In this document: one piece after another, positions 29,351-40,158 of the stretch
Layout of the letters: each line of letters opens with the position of its first letter
How positions within the stretch are numbered: position 1 is the stretch's first letter
Source: Viola odorata
Lineage: Eukaryota > Streptophyta > Magnoliopsida > Malpighiales > Violaceae
Assembly: GCA_963691705.1 (NCBI GenBank)
Contig: OY829539.1
Coordinates: 60,114,327 to 60,178,326, forward strand
Length of the DNA stretch: 64,000 nucleotides
Direction: 5' to 3'
The notes under the pieces: model-generated
Database searches by the model: none
Told to the model about the DNA's origin: nothing
The model's input: the letters and a program-made list of their open reading frames with translations, nothing else
Made by a program: the position numbers and the translations under genes

Positions 29351-30722
29351 TAATACATTTCTTCTCCACCGCTGCCTCACTGCCTCCCTCCACAAAAATA
29401 AAAAGGTGCAACAAATGCGCCGTCTGCTTTTATGGAGATGTGAAGCTTTGATAGAGGGAAATTCAAAAACAAAAGTAATTGAAAAGGGAACAAAATAAGG
29501 ATATGGTTTAGGGAAACTGAAAACATAGAATTTCCTCTCCACTACTGACTCACTGCCACCCTCCACAAAAACAAAAAGGTACAACAAACGCTGTCTGCTT
29601 TTGTGGAGAAGTGAAGCTTTGACAGAGGGAAATTCAAAAATAAAAGTAATTGAAAAGGGAACAAAATAAGGATATGGTTTAGGGAAACTGAAAACATAGA
29701 ATTTCCTCAACACCACTGCCTCACTGCCTCCCTCCACAAAAAAAAAAAGGTACAACAAATGTGTCGTCTGCTCTTGTGGAGAAGTGAAGCTTTGATAGAC
29801 GGAAATTCAAAAACAAATGTAATTGAAAAGGGAACAAAATAAGGATATGGTTTAGGCAAACTGAAAACATAGAATTTCCTCACCACCACTGCCTCACTGC
29901 CTCCCTCCACAAAAACAAAAAGGTACAACAAATGCACCGCCTGCTTTTATGGAGAAGTGAAGCTTTGACAGAGGGAAATTCAAAAACAAAAGTAATTGAA
30001 AAGAGAACAAAATAAGGATATGGTTTAGGGAAACTGAAAACATAGAATTTCCTCAACACCACTGCCTCACTGCCTCCCTCCACAAAAACAAAAAGGTACA
30101 ACAAATGCGCCGTCTGCTCTTGTGGAGAAGTGAAACTTTGATAGACGGAAATTCAAAAACAAAAGTAATTCAAAAGGGAACAAAATAAGGATATGGTTTA
30201 GGGAAACTGAAAACATAGAATTTCCTCTCCACCACTGCCTACCTCCACACAAAAAAAAACAAATGCGCCGTCTACTTTTGTGGAGAAGTGAAGCTTTGAT
30301 AGAGGGAAATTCAAAAACAAAAGTAAGTGAAAAGGGAACAAAATAAGGATATGGTTTAGGGAAACTGAAAACATAGAATTTTCTCTCCACCACTGCGTCA
30401 CTGACTCCCTCCACAAAAATAAAAAGGTACAACAAATGCGCCGTCTGCTTTTGTGGAGAAGTGAAGCTTTAACCGAGGGAAATTCAAAAACAAAAGTAAG
30501 TGAAAAGGGAACAAAATAAGGATATGGTTTAGGGAAACTGAAAACATAGAATTTCCTCTCCACCATTGCCTCACTGCCTCCCTCCACAAAAGCAAAAAGG
30601 TACAACAAATGCGCCGTCTGCTTTTGTGGAGAAGTGAAGTTTTGATAGAGGGAAATTCAAAAACAAAAGTAATTGAAAAGGGAACAAAATAAGGATATGG
30701 TTTAGGGAAACTGAAAACATAG
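29351..30722. repeat. 173-bp tandem repeat array, about 8 units
   Basis: The landmark CATAGA recurs at 29524, 29695, 29868, 30041, 30214, 30372, 30545 and (as CATAGT) 30718. The spacings are 171, 173, 173, 173, 158, 173 and 173. Each unit holds CCTCCCTCCACAAAA, then GCGCCGTCTGC, TTTTGTGGAGAAGTGAAGC and AAGGATATGGTTTAGGG. The CCACAAAA / TTTTGTGG pair could form a stem within each unit. The 158-bp unit has lost about 15 bp after its CCTCC block. The unit length is not a multiple of three and the frames change, so the array is not coding. Confidence 0.93.
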
Positions 30723-31146
30723 TTGTTTTACAACTTGATTGATGCATTATATAAAACAGAACTAGAAGATTATTGAAATTGCATAGGGAAAAAACAACTA
30801 AACATCTACCAGTGAGAAGTAAAACAGTTTTGGGAAGTGGAACATTGGCAAGGTGCCAAAGAGAAAGAAAGAAAAAAGTATGTAGAGAAAATATCATAAG
30901 AACCAAAATCGAATGCATCATAATTTGAGATGAAAGGTTTTAGGTTTTTGCTTTCAAGTATCAAAATTGAAATTTCCAGTGCATACGAACAATACAGACG
31001 GTTCAAGAAATTAAACGGGTAGGAAAAGAACGTCTATGTTCAAGTGTTTTGGGTCCAAGGAAATCAATCGGAGAGACGCAGTAATTAAAATCGAGTGCAA
31101 TCAAACCACAAAGACAAATTTCAAGGACGCAAACAGAAGCAAGTAA
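30723..31146. other. Spacer
   Basis: No gene or repeat recognised. Confidence 0.5.
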
Positions 31147-31450
31147 TTGAAAGAGTTTATAAATAGAAACCCTAATAACATGCGTCTACACAACCATGAA
31201 AAGGAAGAGGAATACCAGTTTAAGCCCTGCCCTAGCAATCGGAGAGAAGAAAGAAGGCGCCTTCTTCATGGACGAGAAGACGAAACCCTAAATCGACGAT
31301 GCTGGTTTTCAATTAAAGAAAGCGGAACAACGGAAATCCAAAAATTGACGGTGACGGATTATGATTTACGATCGTAGGTTCATCATCTTTATAGAAAAAT
31401 ATAGAAAGAAGAGGCGGTGGTGTAGGGTTTCCTTTAGGAATAGAAACTCC
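31147..31450 (-). other. Possible 5' exon of an unidentified minus-strand gene
   Basis: On the minus strand a leader with telo-box-like motifs (the complement of AAACCCTA at 31280-31290 and 31168-31176) precedes an ATG near 31270. That ATG opens MKKAPSFFSPIARAGLK and then a potential donor GTATTCC. No following exon could be recognised, so this may be a lost gene or a non-coding transcript start. Confidence 0.25.
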
Positions 31451-32300
31451 TAAGGAGCCGTTTGTTGTGTTGGCGCGTTTTTGCTTTCATCGTACGCGGT
31501 ATTGCATTTATAAAGTTTATTAGTTAATCCTAAAATAATCGATGGTAGCCCGTATTTTATATTTATGCTATTAATTAACCTAAAATAATATTATTGATTG
31601 GGAAAGCAATCATTTAATATTCTCGGTTATTTGAAAAAAAATTCAAAAAATAAAAGTTATTTGAAAAAAAAATGGAATATTTTTATTTTGACATTAATCA
31701 GTATTTTGATATATTTAATTTGTCAATTTTATTCGATTATAAAATAGTATTAAATAATGCACATGAAAGTTTGACATAAAAGTTTGAGACACTACTATCT
31801 AATTTAGCATAATTTTATTTTTTACTAATTTGAATAACGATTCCAAGGCACTACGAAGTGGAAACAAATAAATTTATAAAAAAATAGAATAAGGAAAAGT
31901 ATTTTTATTTGATGTCGAAAAAATTAAATTAAATATATAAATTTATTATTGATATTTTTTTCAATAATAATTTAAAATAATTAAATGTGTTAAACATTTA
32001 GTTTGTTAGAAGTTAGATTTTTTTTTTAAAAAAAAACTAATTACAACCTAATGAACTAATGAACTAATTAAATGATTAAAATACCTTAAAATAAGAGAAT
32101 CAAAAGGGTTAACTTAGAATAAGAATCCATTGATATTGCAAAGCGTCAAGAAACAGTAGTTTAGTAAAATAAGACGAAAAAACTCACATCAATCTTTATC
32201 TTACCAAACACAGAATAATCAAACCTTTTTTAAAAAAAAATTGTTTTTCATCATACTGATTGCAAAACATTATACATAAACTTTCTGTTCAAGAGCAGCC
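31451..32300. other. AT-rich spacer
   Basis: Very AT-rich with A and T runs. No gene, RNA or mobile element seen. Confidence 0.6.
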
Positions 32301-32427
32301 AAGTCAAAAACCATAAACTGATCCAATTCTAAGTAACCTACGCATTTAGTTGTTAAAGTGCAGCAAGCAATAGCTGGAATGACTGTAGCATAATACCATA
32401 AACTGACTACCAGAATGCCCTAACAGA

Positions 32428-33628
32428 TCATACACAATTCTTCAGAGAATCTCCAGCTCCCTGGAAAAAGATACATGAGAGTATGAAATCTGCAACAAAG
32501 ATACCAACGAGCGAGAGAACCACAGCAGAAGTTGTCGACTCCCCAACGCCTTTAGCACCTCCCATGGTGGTAACTCCCCACGCACAGCTCACAATAGATA
32601 TTATGGCCCCAAATACCCCTGATTTGATCATTGCGCTAATTATATCCCATGGTTTAAGAGCTCTGTGAGCAGAATCAAGTATAATGTTAAGGCTAATCCC
32701 GTAGACACTGTCAGCTAGTAAGCCACTAGATGCCAGTCCTACAGTAAAACACATCAAAGTCAAAAATGGTAGTGCAAGACAGGAAGCAATCACTCTTGGG
32801 GTTATCAAGTAATCGACCGGGTTTGCACCAAGAACTCTCAATGTGTCAGTTTGCTCAGAAACCTGCATTGTCCCTAACTCAGCAGCAAATGCACTCCCAA
32901 TCCGCCCAGCAACTACAACAGCTGTGACCACGGGGCTTAGCTCCCTAGAAAAAGCTAGAGCTAACACCCCACCAACAGATCTGTTTAGTCCCAATCGAGT
33001 AAACTCTCTGACAAATTGGATGGTAAAAGCCATCCCAACAAATGCCGATGTCAAGAGACAGACACCAACTGATTTCGGTCCAACTCTCTCCAACTGTTGT
33101 AGAGTATTCTTCCAGTGGATTTTTCCATTTAAAATCCTAATAATTACCTGCCCTGCCAATACAAGAACTGATAGTCCCCTCCAAAGGTACCTGGGAGGAG
33201 ACCAATTGCTCAGGAATGAGTCATTTTCAGAACTAGATTCGTGGTTGCTATTTATGTCTTCTTCTGCCAGAGAGACAGAGGGGTGACCATCTTCTGACAG
33301 AGACAAGGAGGGGTGGCCATCATTAGCGTTGGGAATCGCAAACAATTTGGTTTGCCTTGAGGGTAAGACCAATCTATATGTCTGAGCTCCTGCACTAAAG
33401 CCAGGTCGACCAGAATTTGAGGTTTTCACCTTCATCCACCCATTCGGTTTCACACAACTTCTTCTGAAACATTTGAAAGCTTTAACAATTAGTTCGATTG
33501 CTTAGACTTTCACTCGAAAAAGCAAAGGCATGATTGAATTGATAGCAAACAAAGAGATGGATAGAGAAGAGAGGTTGGTACCTATTGGATACACAGAAGA
33601 TTGAGTGTAGATGAGAAGCTGTCTGCAT
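32428..33628 (-). CDS. TGD1: TGD1, plastid lipid-import permease
   Basis: MlaE-family permease of the chloroplast inner envelope. With TGD2 and TGD3 it forms the ABC transporter that brings ER-derived lipid into plastids for galactolipid synthesis. Coding exons are 33628-33582 (starts MQTASHLHSIF) and 33463-32428, joined in frame (AG|A gives Arg), about 360 residues against 350 in Arabidopsis. Residues 1-90 look like a transit peptide plus linker. The MlaE domain follows with VGPKSVGVCLLTSAFVGMAF, FSRELSPVVTAVVVAGRIGS, AELGTMQVSEQTDTLRVLGA and several hydrophobic membrane segments to the end. A GTG sits at the ORF start in exon 2, but the upstream exon supplies a proper ATG. CBSX3 lies upstream on the same strand. 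Confidence 0.93.
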
Positions 33629-33674
33629 GTTTGGTAGCCTCCACCCCCAACAAATTATCGCTCTCTTTCAAATT

Positions 33675-34440
33675 TCTGTACCAAAAACGGAAGATGAGAC
33701 AACCAGAAGAACAGTTGGAAATAATCACCAAAAAAAAATCCAAAACAAACGTGATTGGACACCAAACTGACACGAAAAGAGCTCTTTGAAAATCTCAATG
33801 TGGTAGCTACTTTAGGAAGTTGGATGGATTGACATAAGAGTTACACACTCCTTAAATGTAGCAATTCGATTAAGCCTGTGTTATTACATTCATCAGAAAA
33901 TTGTATAAAGAAAAAGTAAAGTACCAAAACTTTAACTCTTATGGGATGAAATGGAATGAAGGCTTTGTTCAAATTTCATCATAAATCACAGTCGCAAAGT
34001 CATAGAGAACATATGATTCAGAAACGAGTCAACTTCCCATATAAATTGTCAAGATAGTAACCACTAAAGAACCCGAATTTAGCAAAAAAGAAACACATAA
34101 CTTGAAATCAAATATAAATGACAGACTATCAACCAACCAGCTCCACCGCAGATTAGCCTATAACAAATCCAATCAGACTCAAACCCAAGAAAACGACGCA
34201 CCCAATTCCCATAAACTCAGGAAATTTCAAGCAAGCATCAAGTATCATGAAATCATAGAGCAACATACCTGCTTGGGGTACTCTTCTTCTGGGTTTTGGG
34301 TTTGGCGATGTTTTAGGGTAAGCCAGCAAACAGCAACAAAAGAAATCAGTGGAAGAGCGAAGCTCGATGCCACCGGCGATGTCGATGTCGAGTGGCAAAA
34401 GGAAATAGGGGCAGTGACTCACTGACCAATGACCGGTGCG
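33675..34440 (-). other. TGD1 5' leader exon and leader intron
   Basis: A leader exon (about 34440 to 34269) has no ATG. It ends AAGCAG and is followed by the donor GTATGTTG. The acceptor TTGGTACAG at 33684-33676 joins it to the exon carrying the start codon (33675-33582). The transcription start itself is not visible. Confidence 0.55.
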
Positions 34441-35284
34441 AGAAATGAGGGCAGAGTGCGAAGTGAAAAGACAGGCGGCCAGTCTGTGGCTCGTGACGTG
34501 TCGTTCGTTTATGAGAGAGATTAGTTTGGCTGGATGACAGGTAGTAGGGTTTGTTCTTGTTCAGTTGTTCTTATGGTTATCATGGGCTGGTCTGCTGCTG
34601 ATGATATCACAATAGAGTTGAACAAGGACTCGATCAGGTTGGTTTTCACCTAAAATCTGTTGTTTTCCCTCCTACGCATCGGTCAGGTTAAGACCGAGCG
34701 GATCAGCCCGTACCGATCTCAGGTTGAAACCACAAGGTTAGACAAATAGAGCGTGTTCAGCGAGTCCCATGGAGTCACAGTAAGAGCAAGTTCAGCAGGT
34801 CGTGTACATGGGGGATACGTGCCGTCCTCACTTCATCTTTAAGTACAAATTACATGCATTTCTAAACTCATTTGATTAAGAAAAATCTCAAATCGCATTA
34901 AGGAGTAAAATCTATAAAGCACCACTACAGAAACCCTTAAAGGTTCTGGCTATCCGCACAGATTCGCAACTAAAACGACGCTATCATCAGTCGTAATGAA
35001 CCAAGACTTTTCTAAAGATCAAGATACTACCACTGCTCAAGGGAAGGCAAAGAGCTCCCATGATCATTAACAACAAACTTCACAAACGAACATGAATGCC
35101 TATTATTAAACACTTAGTCCAGAATCCAGATGCTATTATTTCATACGCAGCGTTATGCATTGCTGAGGTAAGGCAGTACAAACACTAAAAAGAGGTTCCG
35201 CGAACCATATATCTACAAGCTCTTAATTTCAGGTCTTGAAAGAGCAGAAACATTAGCAGCACTCTGTTATATTTTCGTCATCAT
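34441..35284. other. Spacer between CBSX3 and TGD1, with CBSX3 3' UTR
   Basis: Contains the CBSX3 3' untranslated region next to 35284 and the TGD1 promoter near 34440. No other gene seen. Confidence 0.5.
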
Positions 35285-37082
35285 CTAGTAACCTCCTTGA
35301 ATGAAAGCATTCAAGCGGTCCAACTCATCACGGTGCTCGCTCACCACAGCACGAACAACGTCTCCAATGGATACCATGCCAAGCATTTCCTTATCATTAA
35401 TAACAGGAATGTGCCTGATACGATTATCTGCCCACAATTACCAATCTAAAGTTACTATCAACTTCCACATGCAAATAAATCAACAAAACAATAGAGGCAT
35501 CACCCATATACACAGAAGCGACTTTAATGCACAATCCCACCCTTAGTAAAAGCACGTAACATGATTCTAGGTTTGTCAAGTTTGTACCTCAACCCAATTG
35601 AACCAATTTGGAACCAATTACACTTTTCTTTCAGTAAATATTTTTTGTTCTAAACAGAAAATGACCATTTTCTAAGTAAAAAATTCAGAAAGTTGTTTTT
35701 AAGGGTGAAAAATCCAATGGGGTCCTAGCTGACTCAACTGGAATAACCGCACAAATTTTGAAACCACAGGACTTGATTCATCTTTTCTTTTCTTTTCTTT
35801 TCCCAAAACAAAGGTATAATTGACCATTGAAGAGGAATGAAAAGTTCACATGTTATTCCAACAAAAAAAGAAATCCCCATTAAAGATTGTTATTGGTTGT
35901 ACCTGTCATCAGTTGCATAGCCTTCAGAACTTTTGTATCGGGTGTGACAGTGATGAGCTTGTTCTGCAACACAAATTATACTTATGTCAGCACCATGTGC
36001 GTGCCCCCAGCATCAAAATAATTGAAGCATCAATGCAAGTTCATCAAACACAATTGCTTCCGGTGACAAATTTATACCTCTTCAGTCATGATGTCCCCAA
36101 CCTTAGTTGACTTGGATGATCTTCCCTGCACTATGATCTTCCGCAGATAATCTGGAATTATCACAAAATTGTAATATATACAGAAAGCAAGAAAAACAAT
36201 GAGTTGCAACATATGCCTGCACAGATTTGCATGTGACCAAGAGAATCTTGAGATTAACTTTGTGAGAGAAGTTTAGGGGGGGTTTCCTACTTCCCATAGG
36301 AAGACCTTATGATGAGAAACTAACATTTTATTTCAACCAAACCAGGAGAGCAAATAGTTTTGGAACAGAAGTAAGATAGCAACCAATCTATAGTGGAAAT
36401 GAGGGACAGAGAAAGGTGTCACTCGAAAAAAACTGCTTTTTATGGTTTTGTTTTCCAAATGAGAAGGCATTAGATGAAGTTAGTGGTAAATGGAAACAAA
36501 ATGCAATTATAACCATGAGATTGATTACTAGTGAATGCATAGTTCTTATAACACACCAAACCAAATAAACTCCCAGGACCAAGAAATGCAAAATCGAAGT
36601 TTATGCTTCTTAACTAAAGTAGAATATTTGTCTCATACCTCTCTCTGTGATGATTCCTGCAACTGATTTCTGCTCACCAGGTTTCACAACAACCAAGGCT
36701 CCAACATTGTGCTGGGTCATCTGTGGAGAGATTCTTAAATGAGTTCAAATGCTCAAAAAGTAAGTGAGGTTGTGACAAATCTTCCAATCAACTAACAGTA
36801 TTAGTTTCAGGCAAAGAAGCATACTGACTGCACAGCGTCATAAACGGTGTCATCAGTGGTGCACCAAAGCCAGGAGCCATCTGCACTTTTGCCTTTGGTT
36901 TTCAGGACATCTGCAATTGTGGTGCTCTCAAAACCGTGCTCTTCAATACGAGCAGATGAGACTGACTCAAAACGTGAAAATGTAATGGGTTGTAGAACTG
37001 GATTCAGAACTCGCATGCGCTGCAAAACTGCACTCTTGACAACATTTCCCTGTGACAAAAATCCACGAATAGCCCCTTGCAT
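35285..37082 (-). CDS. CBSX3: CBSX3, mitochondrial CBS-domain-pair protein
   Basis: Five exons: 37082-36825, 36720-36639, 36151-36078, 35963-35903 and 35427-35285. Together they make 618 bp, or 205 residues, as in Arabidopsis CBSX3 (206). The N-terminus (MQGAIRGFLSQGNVVKSAVL) is basic and fits a mitochondrial presequence. CBS motif 1 covers DVLKTKGKSADGSWLWCTTD to VGALVVVKPGEQ; motif 2 covers KVGDIMTEE to LGMVSIGDVVRAVV. The protein ends AFIQGGY. CBSX proteins bind adenosyl ligands and activate thioredoxins; CBSX3 acts on mitochondrial Trx-o and the respiratory chain. All exon junctions are GT-AG and keep frame. A leader intron is likely (acceptor TTTTACAG before GAAGAATG, donor near 37675). 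Confidence 0.95.
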
Positions 37083-38666
37083 TCTTCCTGTAAAAGTGGC
37101 ATTAATTTTATTAATGTACTCTAATCAATTTTTAAAAAAAAAAATTAACTCACGTAGAAAATCCGAAGAAAAACTCAAGGCTAGTGCAACCGGATCGGGT
37201 CTAAACAACAGTTCTTCCCCCTCTTTAAGGATAGTAATTTTACTAGTCCATGGACAGATCAAAGACATGCTATATACCAAATAGTGACGCTCAATCCTGA
37301 CAGACCGGACACCTGAATGGAATCTATTTTCCATATATGATTCCTATTTTATTATCTATATTTTATCTGATCAGAAAACAAATAGGATAAGATCAATATG
37401 CTTATGTGGGTTTTGTTTCCAACACAAAGATAAGGATTAACTACATAACCTACTCTGTTTCTGGAAGAATATAAGTAATCCATATGAAGTGACAAAAAAA
37501 GATTCATTTCACACTACAACAAGTGATGGAACTAAAAACCCAGTAAAACCCACAATTTTTTTAAAAAATTTCTCCCATGAACACTGTCACGATCTAAGGA
37601 TCTCATAACATCACAAACTGGAAAACAAGAAACAAATGACTGAAAAAGAAGGTTAGAAGAAAAAAGATAGAGAGAAACCTACAGAGATCAAGATTCAAGT
37701 GACGGAGAGGTAGGGATATGAGAGCAGACTTTGAAATGGGAGTGTAACCGGAAGGTGAGCTTTCTTCTTCTTCTTTTAGAAATGGAGTGGATAAAGATAA
37801 ACCCCAATTAATAATAAAATAGATAATTTTAATAATAATAATATTTTGAGTTTTTTTATATGTATATAATATCTTTTTGAGGTCAGACAATTTCTCCTCG
37901 AGTACTTTAAAATATTTAAAATATTTTGATTTAAATACGAGATTTTAGAGTATGAACTCGGTTTTAACTAAATTAATTTCATTACGTTTTTTTAATATAT
38001 ATTTTGAGTTATTTAACTGAATAAAAATAAAGAATCGAAGGTGAAGGTGGTGGTGGTGGTGGTGGATTGGGCGGTTTCGGACCATTTGTTGTCCGTCACT
38101 TGTGCGGTGTGACATTGAGAAAATATAAATTAATAAGGCAAAACAATTTTAAAATAGCAAATTATTCATTTTTCACATATAGGAAAACAGATGATTATTT
38201 ATATTTTCTAAGTTTGAAATGAGTCAAGCTATTCTCAGGTTCTTCCCATTTATTTAGAGGTTTATGAGATAGGTGACTCAAAATCACTAAATTCAGGAAG
38301 ACAAAATTGATGACAAACATTAATTTCTCCTAATGATTTCAATCAATTGTTTAAAATCAACCATCTATGAAAAAAAAGTCACGTTGTATATTTTTTTTTT
38401 CCCGATTTTCTTAATTCCCCAACTCCCCAACAAGATGGACATCCTCAAAGATGATGTTACAAATTACAATGCACAAGTGATTCACAACGTAGTTGTTTAA
38501 TTGTAAAGAAAACGCTACATTCAATATAGATTGAAACATATTGTTATGAATTTAATATGGTATCATTCGCACTCTTGTTTAGTTTTATTTAGTTTTTCTA
38601 GTGTATATTTTACCTTATCACCATTTTTTATTCATTAATGCAATGATAGACACCACATATACGAGG
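37083..38666. other. CBSX3 leader and upstream spacer
   Basis: Holds the CBSX3 leader intron and a leader exon around 37676-37760 (minus strand), then AT-rich spacer. A (GGT)n run occurs near 38048-38062. No other gene. Confidence 0.5.
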
Positions 38667-38815
38667 TAGCGTTTGGTTCACGGAATGTTATTTTTCCTCC
38701 ATTTTTTAGGAAAATAGTGGGAGTCCAACTTTCCTTGTGTCAACCAACCGCAATAAAACTCGAAACCTCAGATTTTCGAGTCACTTTCCTTCTTAATTCT
38801 GCCAACCAAACGCTA
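38667..38815. mobile_element. MITE-like element with 12-bp terminal inverted repeats
   Basis: TAGCGTTTGGTT at 38667-38678 is mirrored exactly by AACCAAACGCTA at 38804-38815. The 149-bp length and the GTTTGG motif suit a hAT-type MITE, but I see no clear 8-bp target duplication. Confidence 0.65.
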
Positions 38816-38852
38816 GAAATCGACCAACTCACCTATATTAAAAACAGTCATA

Positions 38853-39165
38853 GTTATCAGAACCGGACCGGACAGCAAACCGGAAATAAAAATTTTATGG
38901 TTTGACCAGGTTCAATCGGATTGTAGATATTGAATCGTTTTGAACCGTTCAATCTTAGATGATTGAACCGGATTGAACCGGCTGGGTCAATGTCTGTAAT
39001 GAGTTAATGCTTCTTTGTTTTTTAGAAGAAGCATTGAAGGTGTAAAAATCAATCGGTTTGACCGTTCGAACCCGGTTCACATGCATATCTGGTCAGATAA
39101 CTGAATCGAACCAAAAATCTAAAAAAACCCAATTGAACCGGTCGATTCGGTTCTGTTCTGATAAC
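38853..39165. mobile_element. MITE-like element with GTTATCAGAAC ends
   Basis: GTTATCAGAAC at 38853-38863 is mirrored by GTTCTGATAAC at 39155-39165, giving a 313-bp element. The interior has many GAACCGG/CCGGTTC motifs that could pair over a long stretch. No target duplication was found. Confidence 0.65.
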
Positions 39166-40158
39166 AGTGAAAAAAGTAGTTGAATGAAATACATTAATTA
39201 CTTATAATGAATGGTAGCGAAATACAAGATCAATGTATATTATGAGTTAACAAGCCACCACAAGTCAATAACGACCTCAGTAATCGATGAGCAATGGGGT
39301 GTCATACAAATGATACAAATTAAAGGGTGAATTTTACCCTTCTTTTTTTTAAAGTAAGTGTTCACCTTAAATACATAATTCACTTTAAATATATAAAAGC
39401 TAGGAAAGCGGGCACCAAAAGCTAGTTAAATATATACATATGTATTACACGTGACTTCATCCATTAATTTTAAAAAAAAAAAACGAAAGAAGTGTATCAT
39501 TTACAAAAATTATTATTATTATTAGTTGTTGTTTTTCATTTGCACCAATAATAACCAAAACCAAATCCTCGTTTTTTTTGGGACAACTAATAATAATAAT
39601 TTTTGCTATTTATTTATATTGGAATTCTCTAAGTTTTATTCTTTTGTATTAATGGAATATTAGTTCAAAAATTAAAATACTACTAATAATAAGCATTGAA
39701 GCATTAGTATATAATAAATAAATAAATTAATTGACCTTAAAAAAATCACCAAATTATTATTTATCATCATAATAGCTTTAAAAATATTATTTTAAATAAA
39801 ATTGTAAGTTAAATTGATCAATTTATTTAATATAAAAAATAATAATTATTTAATATTAAAAATACTATAGTCCATAGGAATAAATATTTGCGATATTCTG
39901 CAATAATTATGGAAAAGAAAGAAAGGAAAAGGAATTGCAAAACACCTCAGTCCACACTCCACTGAGATAGGAACGTTGGGATTTTGTACTTGGATTGGGA
40001 TTAGAGCAATCCTCACGTGGCGCAAGCATGGAGATGCTGAACCCATGCCTCCGCCTTCGTCTCTGTAGCATTCCTTTCCTCCTATTCTCAACGAAATCTA
40101 ACTGAAGAAGAAGAAACAAGCAAGCAGAAACGCCGAAGACGACGACTCTGCGCCAAAA
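39166..40158. other. PWD upstream region
   Basis: AT-rich up to about 39920, then a denser segment (39920-40158) likely to contain the PWD promoter and 5' leader. No other gene. Confidence 0.5.

Noticed and set aside
29216..30608. Several minus-strand frames of 74-180 codons in the 173-bp array
   Set aside because: The unit is 173 bp, so frames rotate from unit to unit, and the predicted peptides are repeat translations.
33582..33773. Separate 63-codon gene upstream of TGD1
   Set aside because: It overlaps the first coding exon of TGD1 in another frame; the splice at 33582/33463 joins the ATG at 33628 to the permease frame.
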